From assembly GCF_029223865.1 (NCBI RefSeq), contig NZ_CP119520.1:6944001-7008000 (forward strand): a stretch of 64,000 bases of DNA. The letters run 5' to 3'. The translations under genes were made by a program, and so were the position numbers. This DNA is from Telluria mixta (lineage in GTDB: Bacteria; Pseudomonadota; Gammaproteobacteria; Burkholderiales; Burkholderiaceae_D). The notes under the pieces are model-generated. The model saw only the letters and a list, made by a program, of their open reading frames with translations, did not search any database and was not told the DNA's origin. Positions 38,538 through 48,960 of the stretch are shown here, piece by piece (within the stretch, counting starts at the first letter, position 1; each line of letters opens with the position of its first letter).

Positions 38538-40928
38538 TTACCCTAACGCTGCAGTACTACGTGATGCCGTCGCCGTTGCTGCCACGCCACCTACCAGCTT
38601 CCTTTTTCCCACTACAAACTCGGGACGGAATACAGAAATCATGGCAGGGACGATGAACAACGCGCTCACGGACGAAATAAACAACCAGATTGCCATCAGA
38701 TAACCCATTTCCGCTTGAAAGCGAAGGGAAGAAGCGAACCAAAGAACGACACTTGTCGTAAGTGTCATCGAGGTGATCAGGACGCCCTTACCCGCAGTCC
38801 GGAGTGCCTGTGCGATCGCAGCATCCAGGTCATCGTGGTTGTGCAACTCTTCTCTGATCGCGTCAACTACATAGAATGCGTAATCGACGCCAAGGCCAAT
38901 GCCGAGAGCTGCTACCGGCAATGTGCTCAAGGTCATGCCAATGCCTTGCCAAGCCATTACGGAGAATGTGATGGTGTTTGATAGCATCACTGGGACGAGG
39001 AAGAAAATGCCTGCGCGCATGGATCGATAAGCAACAGCGCAACAGATCACAAGCACCAGTAGTGCGAGCGCAATGCTTTCAACTTGACCGGAAAAAATAA
39101 CTTCGTTAACCGCTGCGGTTATGCCGACCAATCCGCCAGCCAGGACGTACTTGCCGAGATCTGTGGGGTGCGCCGCGACAAATTCTTTTACGCGCTGGAT
39201 GGCCGTGCGAACCGTTTCGCCGCGGTGATCTTTAAAGAAAAATGTGACCGGTGCGTTTTGCAGTTGTGGATTCATGAATCGCGCGGCATCGCCGGCGTCA
39301 GGCGCCCACATATAGAACAACTCTGCGTTTTCGGCGGAAGTGGTCCCAAAACTGCGGTAACGAGGATTACCTTCCCGCAAAACCTGATTGACGATCGGAA
39401 GAACGTCGGCAACAGACAAGCTCCCCCCGATCTCCGGCTGGGCGCCCATGAATCGTTGAAGCGAAGTCATACTTTCGAGGACAGCCGGCTCTTTGACCGC
39501 GCCTGGGCTGTTACCTGCAAATACCACGTACATTCGGTCCGCGCCTTGGAATTGACGGTTGATGTCCGCAGCATCACGGTTGTATCGCGAGTTCTGCCAT
39601 AAGATTGGCGAACCTGCGTCAGCGTCGCCGACCTGTAACTTAAAGGCGTAAATTCCCGAGCTGATGAATACAAGCGTAGCGCTTGCAAGGACGAGATAGC
39701 GCCAGCGCGAGGTCGCCGTGGAGATGCAAATTCCCAAGACCCGCTCTAAAGCGCCCGAAATATCGATCGGATGGGCGTATTTTGCTGGCAACTTGACCCA
39801 GGAAAGCAATACCGGCGTCATGACGCAAGCACACAGTGCAATCGTCAACACCCAGATCGTCCCGATCAATGAGATCTTTTGCATCAACGGAATCGGAGTG
39901 AGGACGACCACGATCATGCATCCAGCGTCCGCGATCACACCGAGCATGCCCGGCTTGAACAACTGGAGCATGGCCGAGGTTGCAGCCGCCTTCGAAGTCG
40001 GCACGCCCGCTGCCAGCTCGTCGGAAAAGCGGGTCACCAATTGCACGGCATGGGAAATCGAACGTGCCGTGATCAGAAAAGCGATGACAATTACCAGGGG
40101 ATCCAGATTAAAACCGAGCAACCTTGCGGCACCCAGTGCCCAGACTGAACTGGACAGTCCAGCCAGCAGAGGCAACAACGTGCCGCGCCACGTGCGTGAA
40201 GTCAGGAAAAGCAGCGCCATCAAACAGAGCAGCGTCGCCAGGAAGATCTTAATGGTCTCCGGGACATAGTGGTTAACCCATCCAAACAGGATCGGCTCGC
40301 CAACTACACTGACGCGCACGCTATTGCTTTGCATGGCATCGGCAAGTTTCATTATTTGCGGGAAGATCTTGTTGTAGTCAACGGCGTTTTCATAAAAATC
40401 GACCGTGATCAGTGCTGCCTTCAAATCGTGTGACACGTACGCGCCGTAAATTAGAGGGCTGTTCAGCACCTTGTTTTTCAGCGCGTCCATTTCTGCCGGG
40501 TTTCTCGGCACATCCGGAAACATGACAGGTTTGGTTTCGATCGAGTCGGTGGAGGACCGGATATCCTTCATTTTGCTCGATGCAAGCGACATGATCTGAA
40601 ATGGATTCACGCCGTCGACAAGGGCAAGCTGATTAGTCAGAGTCTTGACCTTTTCCAGAAACTCGGCGTGAAAAATATCGCCCTGCTTGGCTTCCAGCTT
40701 GATGCTGACCATATTTGAGCCGCCAAAATCCTGGCGGAACTTCTTGTGCACCTGGACATATGGGTGATTTTGCGGAAGCAGATCGTCGAATACTGTCTTG
40801 ACTTCGATCTGCGACGCAAAAAAACCCATGAGCAAGGTCATCAACGTAAATGCCAAAGTCACGGGAACCCGGTGGTGAATACACGCCTCAACGAATCGTG
40901 CGAGCCTGCTGAATTTCGTATTGTCCAT
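38538..40928 (-). CDS. MMPL/RND-family transporter
   Basis: This 796-residue inner-membrane protein has an N-terminal membrane helix near residue 20, a large periplasmic loop, about five helices around residues 220-370, and the same topology repeated in the second half; GLGVDYAFYVVDAIREEL is the conserved second-half motif. Such RND/MMPL proteins move lipids or hydrophobic compounds between the inner membrane and periplasm using the proton gradient. It sits between the YCF48-like gene and the DUF1302 gene, forming the envelope set. Confidence 0.9.
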   Translation of the reverse strand: MDNTKFSRLARFVEACIHHRVPVTLAFTLMTLLMGFFASQIEVKTVFDDLLPQNHPYVQVHKKFRQDFGGSNMVSIKLEAKQGDIFHAEFLEKVKTLTNQLALVDGVNPFQIMSLASSKMKDIRSSTDSIETKPVMFPDVPRNPAEMDALKNKVLNSPLIYGAYVSHDLKAALITVDFYENAVDYNKIFPQIMKLADAMQSNSVRVSVVGEPILFGWVNHYVPETIKIFLATLLCLMALLFLTSRTWRGTLLPLLAGLSSSVWALGAARLLGFNLDPLVIVIAFLITARSISHAVQLVTRFSDELAAGVPTSKAAATSAMLQLFKPGMLGVIADAGCMIVVVLTPIPLMQKISLIGTIWVLTIALCACVMTPVLLSWVKLPAKYAHPIDISGALERVLGICISTATSRWRYLVLASATLVFISSGIYAFKLQVGDADAGSPILWQNSRYNRDAADINRQFQGADRMYVVFAGNSPGAVKEPAVLESMTSLQRFMGAQPEIGGSLSVADVLPIVNQVLREGNPRYRSFGTTSAENAELFYMWAPDAGDAARFMNPQLQNAPVTFFFKDHRGETVRTAIQRVKEFVAAHPTDLGKYVLAGGLVGITAAVNEVIFSGQVESIALALLVLVICCAVAYRSMRAGIFFLVPVMLSNTITFSVMAWQGIGMTLSTLPVAALGIGLGVDYAFYVVDAIREELHNHDDLDAAIAQALRTAGKGVLITSMTLTTSVVLWFASSLRFQAEMGYLMAIWLFISSVSALFIVPAMISVFRPEFVVGKRKLVGGVAATATASRSTAALG

Positions 40929-40954
40929 CGCTGTCTCTTAATTAGTTTTTGGGG

Positions 40955-41920
40955 TCACAATGCCGCAATCGGCTCGGCCACGACTCGTGAACCACCCAGG
41001 TAATAACTGTCGCCCTGCCGAACGATTGCCGTGTACCAGTTGCGGTCAAGCGCAGAGATGCGTCGCGTAGACCAGTTGGACGATTCGACGCTTCGGATGG
41101 CAACGGTGCCATTGGCCCCAACGGCAAGCCAGCGGCGCGCGTCCCACATTACGCGGAACAAGTCATCCGACGATGCAGCCGTTTCCTGTGCCCAGTTGCG
41201 GCCGGCGTCTTGCGTAACGAGTACCGTTCCCCCTAGCCCAACCGCCACGCCCTTGCTGTCGTCGCTGAACGCAACGGACATCAAGCTGGTCTTGACCGGC
41301 GAAGCAGAGTCTTTCCAACTGGCTCCACCATCATCCGAAATTTTGATCTGGCCGAATTCGCCGACAAGGCAAAGCAGATTTGAGGCAACGTGAATATCGT
41401 TCCAGGCGGCGTCGCCGCCTGGTCCTGTTTGCACCCAGGTTTTGCCGAAATCTGTCGAATGCAAAACACTGCCAGCTTCGCCGGTGGCCCAGGCGCTACC
41501 ATCGGAAAAAGCTTTGACCCGCACGAGCTTGTTTGCGATGTTTGATTTCGGCACGTCGACGTTTTTCCAGGATGCGCCGCCATCCTCGGTAATCAAAACC
41601 ACACCGTGGTTACCGACAGCGACCAGATGTTTTGCATCCCACGCTGCCACGTCCTGGAGCGTCTCGCGGACTGCGGCTGGTTGAAGGTGCCAGGTGCGGC
41701 CGCCATCGCCGCTCCTCGCGATTTTTCCGTTACTGCCGACCGCCCAAACCAGCCCGGGGCCGCCTGCCGTGACACCATAGAAATTGTCCCCGCGTGCGAA
41801 CACCGGTTGAGGGACTGCGTGTCCTTTAGGTTCTGGCTTGATAAAGAAACCTGCGTAAAGCAGCCCAGCCACGATCATCAGTGGCAGAGCGGACATAAAT
41901 AGTTGAAAAGCGCGTCGCAT
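40955..41920 (-). CDS. YCF48/Hcf136-like beta-propeller protein
   Basis: This 321-residue protein has a single N-terminal membrane anchor (FQLFMSALPLMIVAGLLYAG) followed by repeated SxDGGxxW-type blades: SGDGGRTW, TEDGGASW, SDDGGASW, TQDAGRNW. It is thus a periplasmic, membrane-tethered BNR/propeller protein like the photosystem II assembly factor family. It is the first gene of the MMPL-DUF1302-DUF1329 set; proteins of this kind accompany MMPL transporters in catabolic clusters. ATG 41920 has a GAGAGAAAG box. Confidence 0.88.
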   Translation of the reverse strand: MRRAFQLFMSALPLMIVAGLLYAGFFIKPEPKGHAVPQPVFARGDNFYGVTAGGPGLVWAVGSNGKIARSGDGGRTWHLQPAAVRETLQDVAAWDAKHLVAVGNHGVVLITEDGGASWKNVDVPKSNIANKLVRVKAFSDGSAWATGEAGSVLHSTDFGKTWVQTGPGGDAAWNDIHVASNLLCLVGEFGQIKISDDGGASWKDSASPVKTSLMSVAFSDDSKGVAVGLGGTVLVTQDAGRNWAQETAASSDDLFRVMWDARRWLAVGANGTVAIRSVESSNWSTRRISALDRNWYTAIVRQGDSYYLGGSRVVAEPIAAL

Positions 41921-41998
41921 CTTTCTCTCTCGTCTGAAAGCAGCATATGTAAGTCGTCGTGACAAGCGCTGCAATGAGTCAATCCTATTTTTAACCTG

Positions 41999-42066
41999 GC
42001 CATGCCGTCCAATGCTTTATTACCTATCCCGCCATACCAATAAAGTATTGGCTTTGACACGCTAAA
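41999..42066 (-). promoter_or_regulatory. Conserved upstream element B (envelope gene set)
   Basis: On the minus strand it has the blocks TATTGGTATGGCGGGATA and GCATTGGACGGCATGGC. The same blocks with few changes occur at 48961-49017 upstream of dmpC. It lies about 80 bp before the YCF48-like gene and includes the dyad CCAATA-AAG-TATTGG (42037-42051). It probably contains a promoter and activator site. The rest of 42067-42505 shows no gene. Confidence 0.6.
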
Positions 42067-42505
42067 AGTTGCAGGAGTTGGATCGTCGAATTTTTGGCAA
42101 AAGGGGGCCTTACTGCTTCGCCAAAGGCGGCAGGCCATAATAAATTCGCTGAACAGGTTAGATATTTACTCGGCTGATCGAGTACCCGTGCTTATATTTC
42201 TCGCCCACCTTCGCTTCGATCCCGAATGTTCGCGCTGGTTTTTTGCGCACTTCGTCAGACCAGAAAGTCTGGCTGGCCAGCATTGGAAACTGCCGCGGCA
42301 CATGTCGCTTCAGGCGGACTGAAGTCCGATATGGAAGGAGAATACATATCCAACTTACTTACACGCTTGCCAGGTCTGCTCCCGGGACTGGTAGTTCCTG
42401 TGGCAGCCTTACGATTGGCACATGGGTAAAAGGTGCAAATAAGTTGGAATGCCTACGTCTCTGCAGGATCGTTATATTGCTCGAGTACTCTAGCCGTGGT
42501 GTTTC

Positions 42506-43438
42506 CTACGTCAGCACGGTAAAGAAGCTGTCGCGGAAAGTGTTATCTTGCGAGAACGCGGCTGCCCCCAGCTCGCTGGTATCCCAAGTCAGGGTCGGCG
42601 TGTCCGGATAGTGCACGTAACCTCCGGTGAACACCTCGTTGCGGTTACCCGAGGGATCGAAGAAATAAATGGTCGCGCCGCGGGTGATACCATGCCGATT
42701 CGAATTCACTTCGACAGGGATCCGGTATTTGCCAATCAGGTCGCCTGCATGCACCAGGTCGGAAACCGACTCGAGCAGGAAAGAAACGTGATGGAAACGG
42801 TTTGGCTCGGGCTGCACGACAAAAGCGATGTCGTGAGGCTTGGTCGAGCAACTTACAAAGATGGACAGCGAAGCCTTGGTATCGACATCTTCCAGGCGTT
42901 CCGTCATGTCAAACTCGAAAACCTCCTGGAACAGCTTGGCGTTTTCGTCGATCTTGTCGCCCCCGATCAGCAGATGATCGATACGGTTGATACGGAAGCC
43001 CCTGATCACGCCTTCGTCAGGCATCACGCCCGGGTTACGGGTGCCGAGGGTATTTCCGATCTGTTCTTTTTCCGCGTACAGGTGCATGGTATGCCCTGTT
43101 GGCAAAAGAAACTTGAGACGTCGACCGCTCTTCGGGTAGACCCCGGCAGCGATGTGCTCGACTTCGATGCCGTAGGCCCGCAGCTTGCCTTCCAGTTCAG
43201 TCAGGGTCTGATCGTCAAACACTTTGAAGGCAAAGTGGTCCATGCCTGCCGAGTCGGCCTCGCGCAGCACGAGGCAATGATGATCGTGCTCATCCCAGCA
43301 CTTGTAATAGACCTTTCCCTCCTCGTCGACCAAGGTCTCGATCAGCCCCATGTGCGTACCGTAGTGCTGGCGCGCAGCCTTCATGTCCAGAACGCGGATA
43401 CTTACTTCACCCAATCTTAATACGCCTCGTAACGCCAT
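42506..43438 (-). CDS. dmpB: Catechol 2,3-dioxygenase
   Basis: This 310-residue extradiol dioxygenase of the XylE/DmpB class cleaves catechol to 2-hydroxymuconic semialdehyde. The Fe(II) ligands are H155 (in RIDHLLIGG), H216 (FHHVSF) and E268 (GNRNEVFTGG). Its start has an AGGAGA box. Unlike the classic dmp order it is the last gene of the meta cluster, after dmpG, with 60 bp between. The ferredoxin that reactivates such enzymes is encoded over 10 kb upstream, at the head of the hydroxylase operon. Confidence 0.96.
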   Translation of the reverse strand: MALRGVLRLGEVSIRVLDMKAARQHYGTHMGLIETLVDEEGKVYYKCWDEHDHHCLVLREADSAGMDHFAFKVFDDQTLTELEGKLRAYGIEVEHIAAGVYPKSGRRLKFLLPTGHTMHLYAEKEQIGNTLGTRNPGVMPDEGVIRGFRINRIDHLLIGGDKIDENAKLFQEVFEFDMTERLEDVDTKASLSIFVSCSTKPHDIAFVVQPEPNRFHHVSFLLESVSDLVHAGDLIGKYRIPVEVNSNRHGITRGATIYFFDPSGNRNEVFTGGYVHYPDTPTLTWDTSELGAAAFSQDNTFRDSFFTVLT

Positions 43439-43498
43439 GTCTGTCTCCTGTTTATTGATATCACTGCATTAGTCTCGCGCTTCAGCTCGCGTTGTGGT

Positions 43499-44539
43499 TC
43501 AAGCGGAACCTTGAAGTAATCCGCGTGCCTTCGCCATGGTCATCGCCGTGTCTTCGATCATGTCTTCCTGCCCACCGATGAGGTTGCGGCGTGCGACTTC
43601 GAGCAGGATGTCACGTGCTGGCACGCCGTATTTGGCGCCGTAACGACGAGACGGATGCAAGAAAGTCGAATAAACGCCAGCAAACCCGATAGTGAGCGAC
43701 TCGCGGTCGACCCGAACCAGGCTGTCCATCATTGGCACGATGACCTCTTCCGCCACGTCCATCATTTTGAACAGGTCGACACCGGTCTCGATCCCCATGC
43801 GTTCGCATACCGCCGCAAACACTTCGAGCGGAGTATTGCCGGCGCCAGCGCCCAGGCCGCCCACCGAACCATCGATACGGTTGGCACCCGCAGCAATTGC
43901 GGCGATCGAGTTAGCGATTCCCATACCCAGGTTGTGATGCCCGTGGAAGCCCAGCTCTGTTTCTGGTTTCAGGTGGGCGCGTAGCAGCTCGATTCGTGCC
44001 GTGACATCTTCGGGCAACATATAGCCCGCCGAGTCGGTGACATAAATACAGTTGGCGCCGTACGACTCCATCAGCAGTCCCTGTTGGAGCAGCCCTTCGG
44101 GCGTGTTCATATGGGCCATCATCAAAAAGCCGGTGGTATCCATACCCAACTCGCGGCCGCACGCAATGTGCTGCTCGGCGACATCGGCCTCGGTACAATG
44201 CGTAGCAACGTGAACGCTATGTACGCCGCATGCGCGTGCCTCACGGAGCTGGTCCATACTACCCAGGCCAGGCACGAGCAATACCGACACTTTGGCTTGC
44301 TTGAGTTTCGGGATTACGGCATTCAGATACTCTTCGTTAGTATGACGCGCGCGTCCAAGATTCAGCGAGTGACCTCCCAGGCCATCTCCGTGGGTGACCT
44401 GGATCAGTGGGACCCCAGCATCATCCAACGCGATAGCGACCCTTACCATCTCCTCTAATGTCATCTGATGGCGCTTGGCATGCATGCCATCACGCAGACA
44501 CATATCGTGGAGAAAAACTTTTCGACCTTTGAGCGACAT
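43499..44539 (-). CDS. dmpG: 4-hydroxy-2-oxovalerate aldolase
   Basis: This 346-residue DRE-TIM aldolase cleaves 4-hydroxy-2-oxovalerate to pyruvate and acetaldehyde. [16 protein letters not shown] at the N-terminus carries the catalytic arginine and metal aspartate, and [11 protein letters not shown] supplies the metal histidines. Its start overlaps the dmpF stop by one base (TAATG), as expected for the channelling DmpFG complex. Length is normal. Confidence 0.97.
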   Translation of the reverse strand: MSLKGRKVFLHDMCLRDGMHAKRHQMTLEEMVRVAIALDDAGVPLIQVTHGDGLGGHSLNLGRARHTNEEYLNAVIPKLKQAKVSVLLVPGLGSMDQLREARACGVHSVHVATHCTEADVAEQHIACGRELGMDTTGFLMMAHMNTPEGLLQQGLLMESYGANCIYVTDSAGYMLPEDVTARIELLRAHLKPETELGFHGHHNLGMGIANSIAAIAAGANRIDGSVGGLGAGAGNTPLEVFAAVCERMGIETGVDLFKMMDVAEEVIVPMMDSLVRVDRESLTIGFAGVYSTFLHPSRRYGAKYGVPARDILLEVARRNLIGGQEDMIEDTAMTMAKARGLLQGSA

Positions 44540-45459
44540 TATGCAAACTCCATCAGGGTGGACGGCAGGATCATCCTGCCGCTGAGGATTTCTTCGGCAA
44601 ACATTTCGGCGGTACGCGCTGCGGCCGCAGTCATGATGTCCAGGTTGCCTGCGTAAGTCGGCAGATAGTCGCCCAGTCCCTTCACTTCCATGAAAACCGA
44701 AACCTGGCGACCTTCAAACACCGGTCCGTTAATGAGCCGATATCCAGGGACATATTTCTGTACCTCTTCGATCATTGCCAGCACTGATGCGACGATGGCA
44801 GCCTGGTCCGGCTCATCTTCACATTCGCAATAAATTGTGTTGCGCATCATCAGCGGAGGCTCGGCAGGGTTGATGATCGCCATCGCCTTGCCGGTTTTCG
44901 CGCCACCTACCTTACAGATAGCGTTCGACGTCGTGCTCATGAATTCGTCGAGGTTCTTGCGTGTGCCCGGTCCCGCACTTTTGGACGAAATGCTGGCGAT
45001 AATTTCGGCATAGCCAACGGTTTGTACTCTGGAGACCGCGTGAACGATAGGAATGGTTGCCTGCCCTGCGCAGGAAATCATGTTGACATTCATCTCGCTA
45101 CCGCCGGCAAGCTCGCGCAGATTCACCGGTGGTACACACAGCGGACCAATTGCCGCTGGCGTAAGGTCGATCATCATGACACCGCGTGCATTGAGCTTGC
45201 GCGAGTTCTCCGCATGTACGTAAGCGGACGTCGCATCAAAGGCAATGCGGATATCGTCCTCGAAGACGTGAGGCAACAAGGCATCGACGCCGCCTGCAGT
45301 CGTTTTCAAGCCCATGTCGCGGGCCCTCGCCAAACCCTCGGAGTTCGGATCGATGCCCACCATCCACACGGGCTCGAGTACAGCACTACGTTGGATTTTG
45401 TAGATCAGGTCAGTGCCAATATTGCCCGACCCAATCAGGGCACATTTAATCTTTTTCAT
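44539..45459 (-). CDS. dmpF: Acetaldehyde dehydrogenase (CoA-acylating)
   Basis: This 306-residue protein turns acetaldehyde into acetyl-CoA. Cofactor motif [12 protein letters not shown] is at residues 7-18 and the catalytic cysteine is C130 in [11 protein letters not shown]. It forms the DmpFG complex with the aldolase that follows with a one-base overlap, and it overlaps the tautomerase gene upstream by four bases. Length is normal for the short NAD-dependent class. Confidence 0.97.
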   Translation of the reverse strand: MKKIKCALIGSGNIGTDLIYKIQRSAVLEPVWMVGIDPNSEGLARARDMGLKTTAGGVDALLPHVFEDDIRIAFDATSAYVHAENSRKLNARGVMMIDLTPAAIGPLCVPPVNLRELAGGSEMNVNMISCAGQATIPIVHAVSRVQTVGYAEIIASISSKSAGPGTRKNLDEFMSTTSNAICKVGGAKTGKAMAIINPAEPPLMMRNTIYCECEDEPDQAAIVASVLAMIEEVQKYVPGYRLINGPVFEGRQVSVFMEVKGLGDYLPTYAGNLDIMTAAAARTAEMFAEEILSGRMILPSTLMEFA

Positions 45460-45722
45460 AATAAAGATCCTTCGTTCTGGACGATTGAATTGGCGGAAGC
45501 AGGTTCACAAGCACCGGCAAGCGCTTCTGTATTGCCTAACCGCTGACCCGTTGTCTTACCGGAAACGGCAAAATGTTCCGGCGCCAGTTCATCGATCAAA
45601 ATACGTACCTGATCGGCACGGACGCCGAGCGCGGCGACGACAGCATCGGTTACTCCTGCGACCAGCTCACGTTTTTGCGTGACCGTTCTACCTCTTGCCA
45701 TATGGATTTCGATAATTGGCAT
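45456..45722 (-). CDS. dmpI: 4-oxalocrotonate tautomerase with C-terminal extension
   Basis: This 88-residue tautomerase has the catalytic proline after the initiator ([17 protein letters not shown]) and the conserved region [18 protein letters not shown]. 4-oxalocrotonate tautomerases are usually 62-63 residues; about 25 extra residues follow here and end in an ATGA overlap with dmpF. The extension may be a read-through that couples translation, or a real tail. It converts 2-hydroxymuconate to 2-oxo-3-hexenedioate before DmpH. Confidence 0.92.
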   Translation of the reverse strand: MPIIEIHMARGRTVTQKRELVAGVTDAVVAALGVRADQVRILIDELAPEHFAVSGKTTGQRLGNTEALAGACEPASANSIVQNEGSLL

Positions 45723-45789
45723 TACTTTCTCCTGATTGGCCACATGGCCCATTCATTGACTTTTTGCAATGACCTTGTTGCGACCGGGA

Positions 45790-46614
45790 TCAGATAAACC
45801 GCATGGCAACACTGCCAAGTTCCTGAAACCGCGCTACCACTTGGTCGCCAGCCTTGACCGGCAGTGCTTCGGTGATCCCGCCACTCATGACGAAACTTCC
45901 CGCAGCCAAATGCTCGCCTTGACTATGTAAAATATTGACGAGGTGGGCGATGGCTTCGGCCGGATGACCAAGGACAGCGGCTGACGCGCCGGTTGCAACC
46001 ACTTCCCCGTTGATCTCGATCGCTACACCGAGCGTGCGCAGGTCAAGCTCAGTTGCGTATCGAGCCCGGCCGCCCGTAACGAAGCGTGCACTGGAACTGT
46101 TATCTGCGATAACGCTGCATAGATCAAAACGGTATGCTTCGAACCGGGAGTCGATAACTTCCACGGCAGGCAGGACAAAATCGGTCGCCGACAAGACTTG
46201 CTCTTTCGTGCAGTTCGGGCCATGCAGCGCGTGTTTCATCACAAATGCGATCTCGCATTCGACGCGCGGATGAATCATGTCAGCAACGGTAATTGAACTA
46301 TTTTCGGGCCGAGCCATATCGTCGGTTAAGAAGCCGATGGCTGGCTCGAACACGTTCATCTGAACCATCTTTGCGCGAGACGTTAAGCCAATTTTCCAGC
46401 CAACGAGGCGTGCTCCCCGACCAATCGTTATGTGTCGCAAAAGTGTCTGAATGGCATAGCCATCCGCCACGTTCATGCCAGGAATTTCCTCGCTCAGCAA
46501 CGGAATCGTATGTCCATTGTCTTGTGCGTTGGATACCCGCTCTGCAAAGCGCAAGAGATCCTGGTCCGCCAAGGTACGGGATACAGCTGCGGTTGATTTG
46601 AGATTTGTGGTCAT
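45790..46614 (-). CDS. dmpH: 4-oxalocrotonate decarboxylase
   Basis: This 274-residue member of the hydratase/decarboxylase family is closest, from memory, to DmpH: GWKIGLTSRAKMVQMNVFEP, VEVIDSRFEAYRFDLCSVIADN and VMSGGITEALPVKAGD. It decarboxylates 4-oxalocrotonate to 2-hydroxypenta-2,4-dienoate in complex with DmpE. It overlaps dmpE by four bases, consistent with that complex. Confidence 0.93.
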   Translation of the reverse strand: MTTNLKSTAAVSRTLADQDLLRFAERVSNAQDNGHTIPLLSEEIPGMNVADGYAIQTLLRHITIGRGARLVGWKIGLTSRAKMVQMNVFEPAIGFLTDDMARPENSSITVADMIHPRVECEIAFVMKHALHGPNCTKEQVLSATDFVLPAVEVIDSRFEAYRFDLCSVIADNSSSARFVTGGRARYATELDLRTLGVAIEINGEVVATGASAAVLGHPAEAIAHLVNILHSQGEHLAAGSFVMSGGITEALPVKAGDQVVARFQELGSVAMRFI

Positions 46615-47411
46615 GCTGCGCTCTTCCCCGTAAATGCGACCCGGCAGCTGCCAAGCCCGCCAATCGTGCAGACCAACTCGTCCCCGTCCTGAACAGCGAT
46701 CAATGACGACTGAGAGCCCGAAAGGATGACTTCACCCGCTCTGAATGAAATCCCAAGTCTGCCCAATGTATTAGCAAGCCAGGCAACAGCATTGGCAGGT
46801 GACCCTTGCACTGCAGCGCCTGCACCTGTCGACACCACCTCACCATTTTTTTCGACGACCATACCGGCCAACGTAATGTCGAGAAGGCGCGGATCGCCGC
46901 GGGTTTTTCCCAGCACGTAGACCCCACACGATGCGTTGTCAGCCACCGTATCCTGGATTTTGATATTCCAGTTGGTGATACGTGAATCAACGATCTCGAA
47001 GCACGGTACGACGTACGCGGTGGCTCGTAGCACGTCCACGGCCGTTATTCCAGGACCGTTCAAATCCTCTTTCAAAACAAATGCCAATTCGGCTTCTGCC
47101 TTCGGCTGAATCAAATTGCCAAGATCGATAGTGTCGCCTTCGACGTACAGCATTGACGATGTCAGCTGTCCAAAATCCGGCTGGAATACCCCAAGATAGT
47201 CCTGGATCGCTTTACTGGTGACGCCGATCTTTTTACCGACAATCGTTTCGCCAGCGTTCAAACGACGAGAAATCATGCGCTGCTGAATAAGATACGCGTC
47301 GTCAAGCGTAATGTTGGGTTCGCGTTCAATCAGCGGCGCCACCGTGGTACGCGTCACGAGCGCCTGGTACAGTTCGTCGCCGTAGCGCTCGATTTTTTCC
47401 GATGTCATCAT
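46611..47411 (-). CDS. dmpE: 2-hydroxypenta-2,4-dienoate hydratase
   Basis: This 266-residue hydratase has [40 protein letters not shown] and [20 protein letters not shown], close to DmpE as recalled. It adds water to give 4-hydroxy-2-oxovalerate, the DmpG substrate. It lies 15 bp after dmpC and overlaps dmpH. Confidence 0.94.
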   Translation of the reverse strand: MMTSEKIERYGDELYQALVTRTTVAPLIEREPNITLDDAYLIQQRMISRRLNAGETIVGKKIGVTSKAIQDYLGVFQPDFGQLTSSMLYVEGDTIDLGNLIQPKAEAELAFVLKEDLNGPGITAVDVLRATAYVVPCFEIVDSRITNWNIKIQDTVADNASCGVYVLGKTRGDPRLLDITLAGMVVEKNGEVVSTGAGAAVQGSPANAVAWLANTLGRLGISFRAGEVILSGSQSSLIAVQDGDELVCTIGGLGSCRVAFTGKSAA

Positions 47412-47426
47412 GACAGTGTTGCCTTA

Positions 47427-48887
47427 TCAGAGCTTTACGCAGACGTTGCGCGTTTCCGTATAAAACTCGAGCGAGTGCACGCCGCCCTCGCGGCCAATGC
47501 CGGATTGTCCCGCGCCGCCAAATGGCGTCCGCAGGTCACGCAGGAACCAGCTGTTGACCCAAGCCACGCCGACCTCCACCCGTCCAGCTACTCGATGCGC
47601 GCGCGCCAGATCCTGGGTCCAGATTGTGGTTGAAAGACCGTACTCGGTATCGTTGGCAAGGTTCACGACTTCGTCTTCGGTATCGAACGGACGCACGTGA
47701 CAGCAGGGACCAAAGATTTCCTCCTTGATTACGGAGGCATCGTCGGGCAGGCCAGTCCAGATGGTTGGTTCGACCCATGCCCCCTCGCTCAGCGGAGCAG
47801 GCAGGTCTGGCACGCCGCCGCCGGTGACCACCGTCGCGCCTTCGTCCTTTGCACGCTGGTAATACGACAGCACCTTTTTCCGATGCTCTTGACTAATCAG
47901 CGGTCCGTACGTCACCCCATGGTCTTGTGGTCTGCCGAATTTCACCGCCTCGACTTTCGCTTTCAGTGCCTGGACAAATTTGTCGAACATCGGTCGCTCG
48001 ACATACACTCGTTCGGTACCGAGGCAGACTTGTCCGCTGTTAAGGAAAGAAGATCGGAAAATGCCATCGACCGCGGCGTCGAAGTCGCAATCGGCGAATA
48101 CGATACCGGCATTCTTGCCGCCGAGTTCGAATGAAACGTCTCGCATTCCTTCTGCCGCCGCCTTCATGATCGCGGTACCGGTCCGCGTCTCGCCAGTGAA
48201 GGTGATGGCATTGACTCCTTGATGCCTGGTCAGAAATTCCCCAGCGGAGTTGGGGCCGAAGCCTTGCACGACGTTATAGACGCCCTTGGGAATACCTACC
48301 GAATTCATCACTTCGCCCAGCAGCGCGGCGGTCAGCGGCGTTTCCTCGGACGGTTTGACAACCACCGTGTTACCGCAGGCAAGCGCAGGGCCGACCTTCC
48401 AGGTCATCAGCAAAAACGGTGCATTCCACGGACAGACCACTGCGATGACACCCTTGGGCGAACGTGTGGAATAGTTCAGTGCGCCGCGGCCGTCCGGCGT
48501 GGACATTTGAAAGGATTCGTTCGCAACGTTCTTGACGGTATCGGCAAATACTTTGAAGTTGGCTGCTCCGCGAGGAATGAACGCATGAGTCATCACGTGA
48601 TGCGGCTGGCCGGTGTCAGCCATCTCGGCCTCGACGAAATCATCGAACCGACGAGTGATCTGATCGGCGACTTCGTATAACATCTGCGTGCGCTGCTCCA
48701 GCGTCAGCCGCCCCCATTCACCGCGCAAAGCGGAACGTGCCGCCTTGACCGCGGCATCGACTTCGGCCTCGCCAGCTTCGGCGATACTTGCGATGACAGT
48801 ATTGTCAACAGGGGATCGCTTTTCAAACCGGTTCCCACTGATGCTGGCGCAAAATTCGCCGTTGATAAAATTCTCAATCTGACGCAT
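47427..48887 (-). CDS. dmpC: 2-hydroxymuconic semialdehyde dehydrogenase
   Basis: This 486-residue aldehyde dehydrogenase begins RQIENFINGEF, typical of DmpC/XylG. The glutamate motif FELGGKNAG and the catalytic cysteine in NSGQVCLGTERVYV are present. It starts the oxalocrotonate branch: NAD+-dependent oxidation of 2-hydroxymuconic semialdehyde. It is the first gene of the lower set, preceded by a 182-bp gap with the conserved element at 48961-49017. No dmpD hydrolase gene exists, so ring-cleavage aldehydes rather than ketones are the expected substrates. Confidence 0.95.
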   Translation of the reverse strand: MRQIENFINGEFCASISGNRFEKRSPVDNTVIASIAEAGEAEVDAAVKAARSALRGEWGRLTLEQRTQMLYEVADQITRRFDDFVEAEMADTGQPHHVMTHAFIPRGAANFKVFADTVKNVANESFQMSTPDGRGALNYSTRSPKGVIAVVCPWNAPFLLMTWKVGPALACGNTVVVKPSEETPLTAALLGEVMNSVGIPKGVYNVVQGFGPNSAGEFLTRHQGVNAITFTGETRTGTAIMKAAAEGMRDVSFELGGKNAGIVFADCDFDAAVDGIFRSSFLNSGQVCLGTERVYVERPMFDKFVQALKAKVEAVKFGRPQDHGVTYGPLISQEHRKKVLSYYQRAKDEGATVVTGGGVPDLPAPLSEGAWVEPTIWTGLPDDASVIKEEIFGPCCHVRPFDTEDEVVNLANDTEYGLSTTIWTQDLARAHRVAGRVEVGVAWVNSWFLRDLRTPFGGAGQSGIGREGGVHSLEFYTETRNVCVKL

Positions 48888-48960
48888 GTCTATGTCCCGT
48901 GACAGTTTTATAAGGTTGCTGAGCAGTTCAAGCTAATTGAATCCAGTTTATGGGGCAGAA

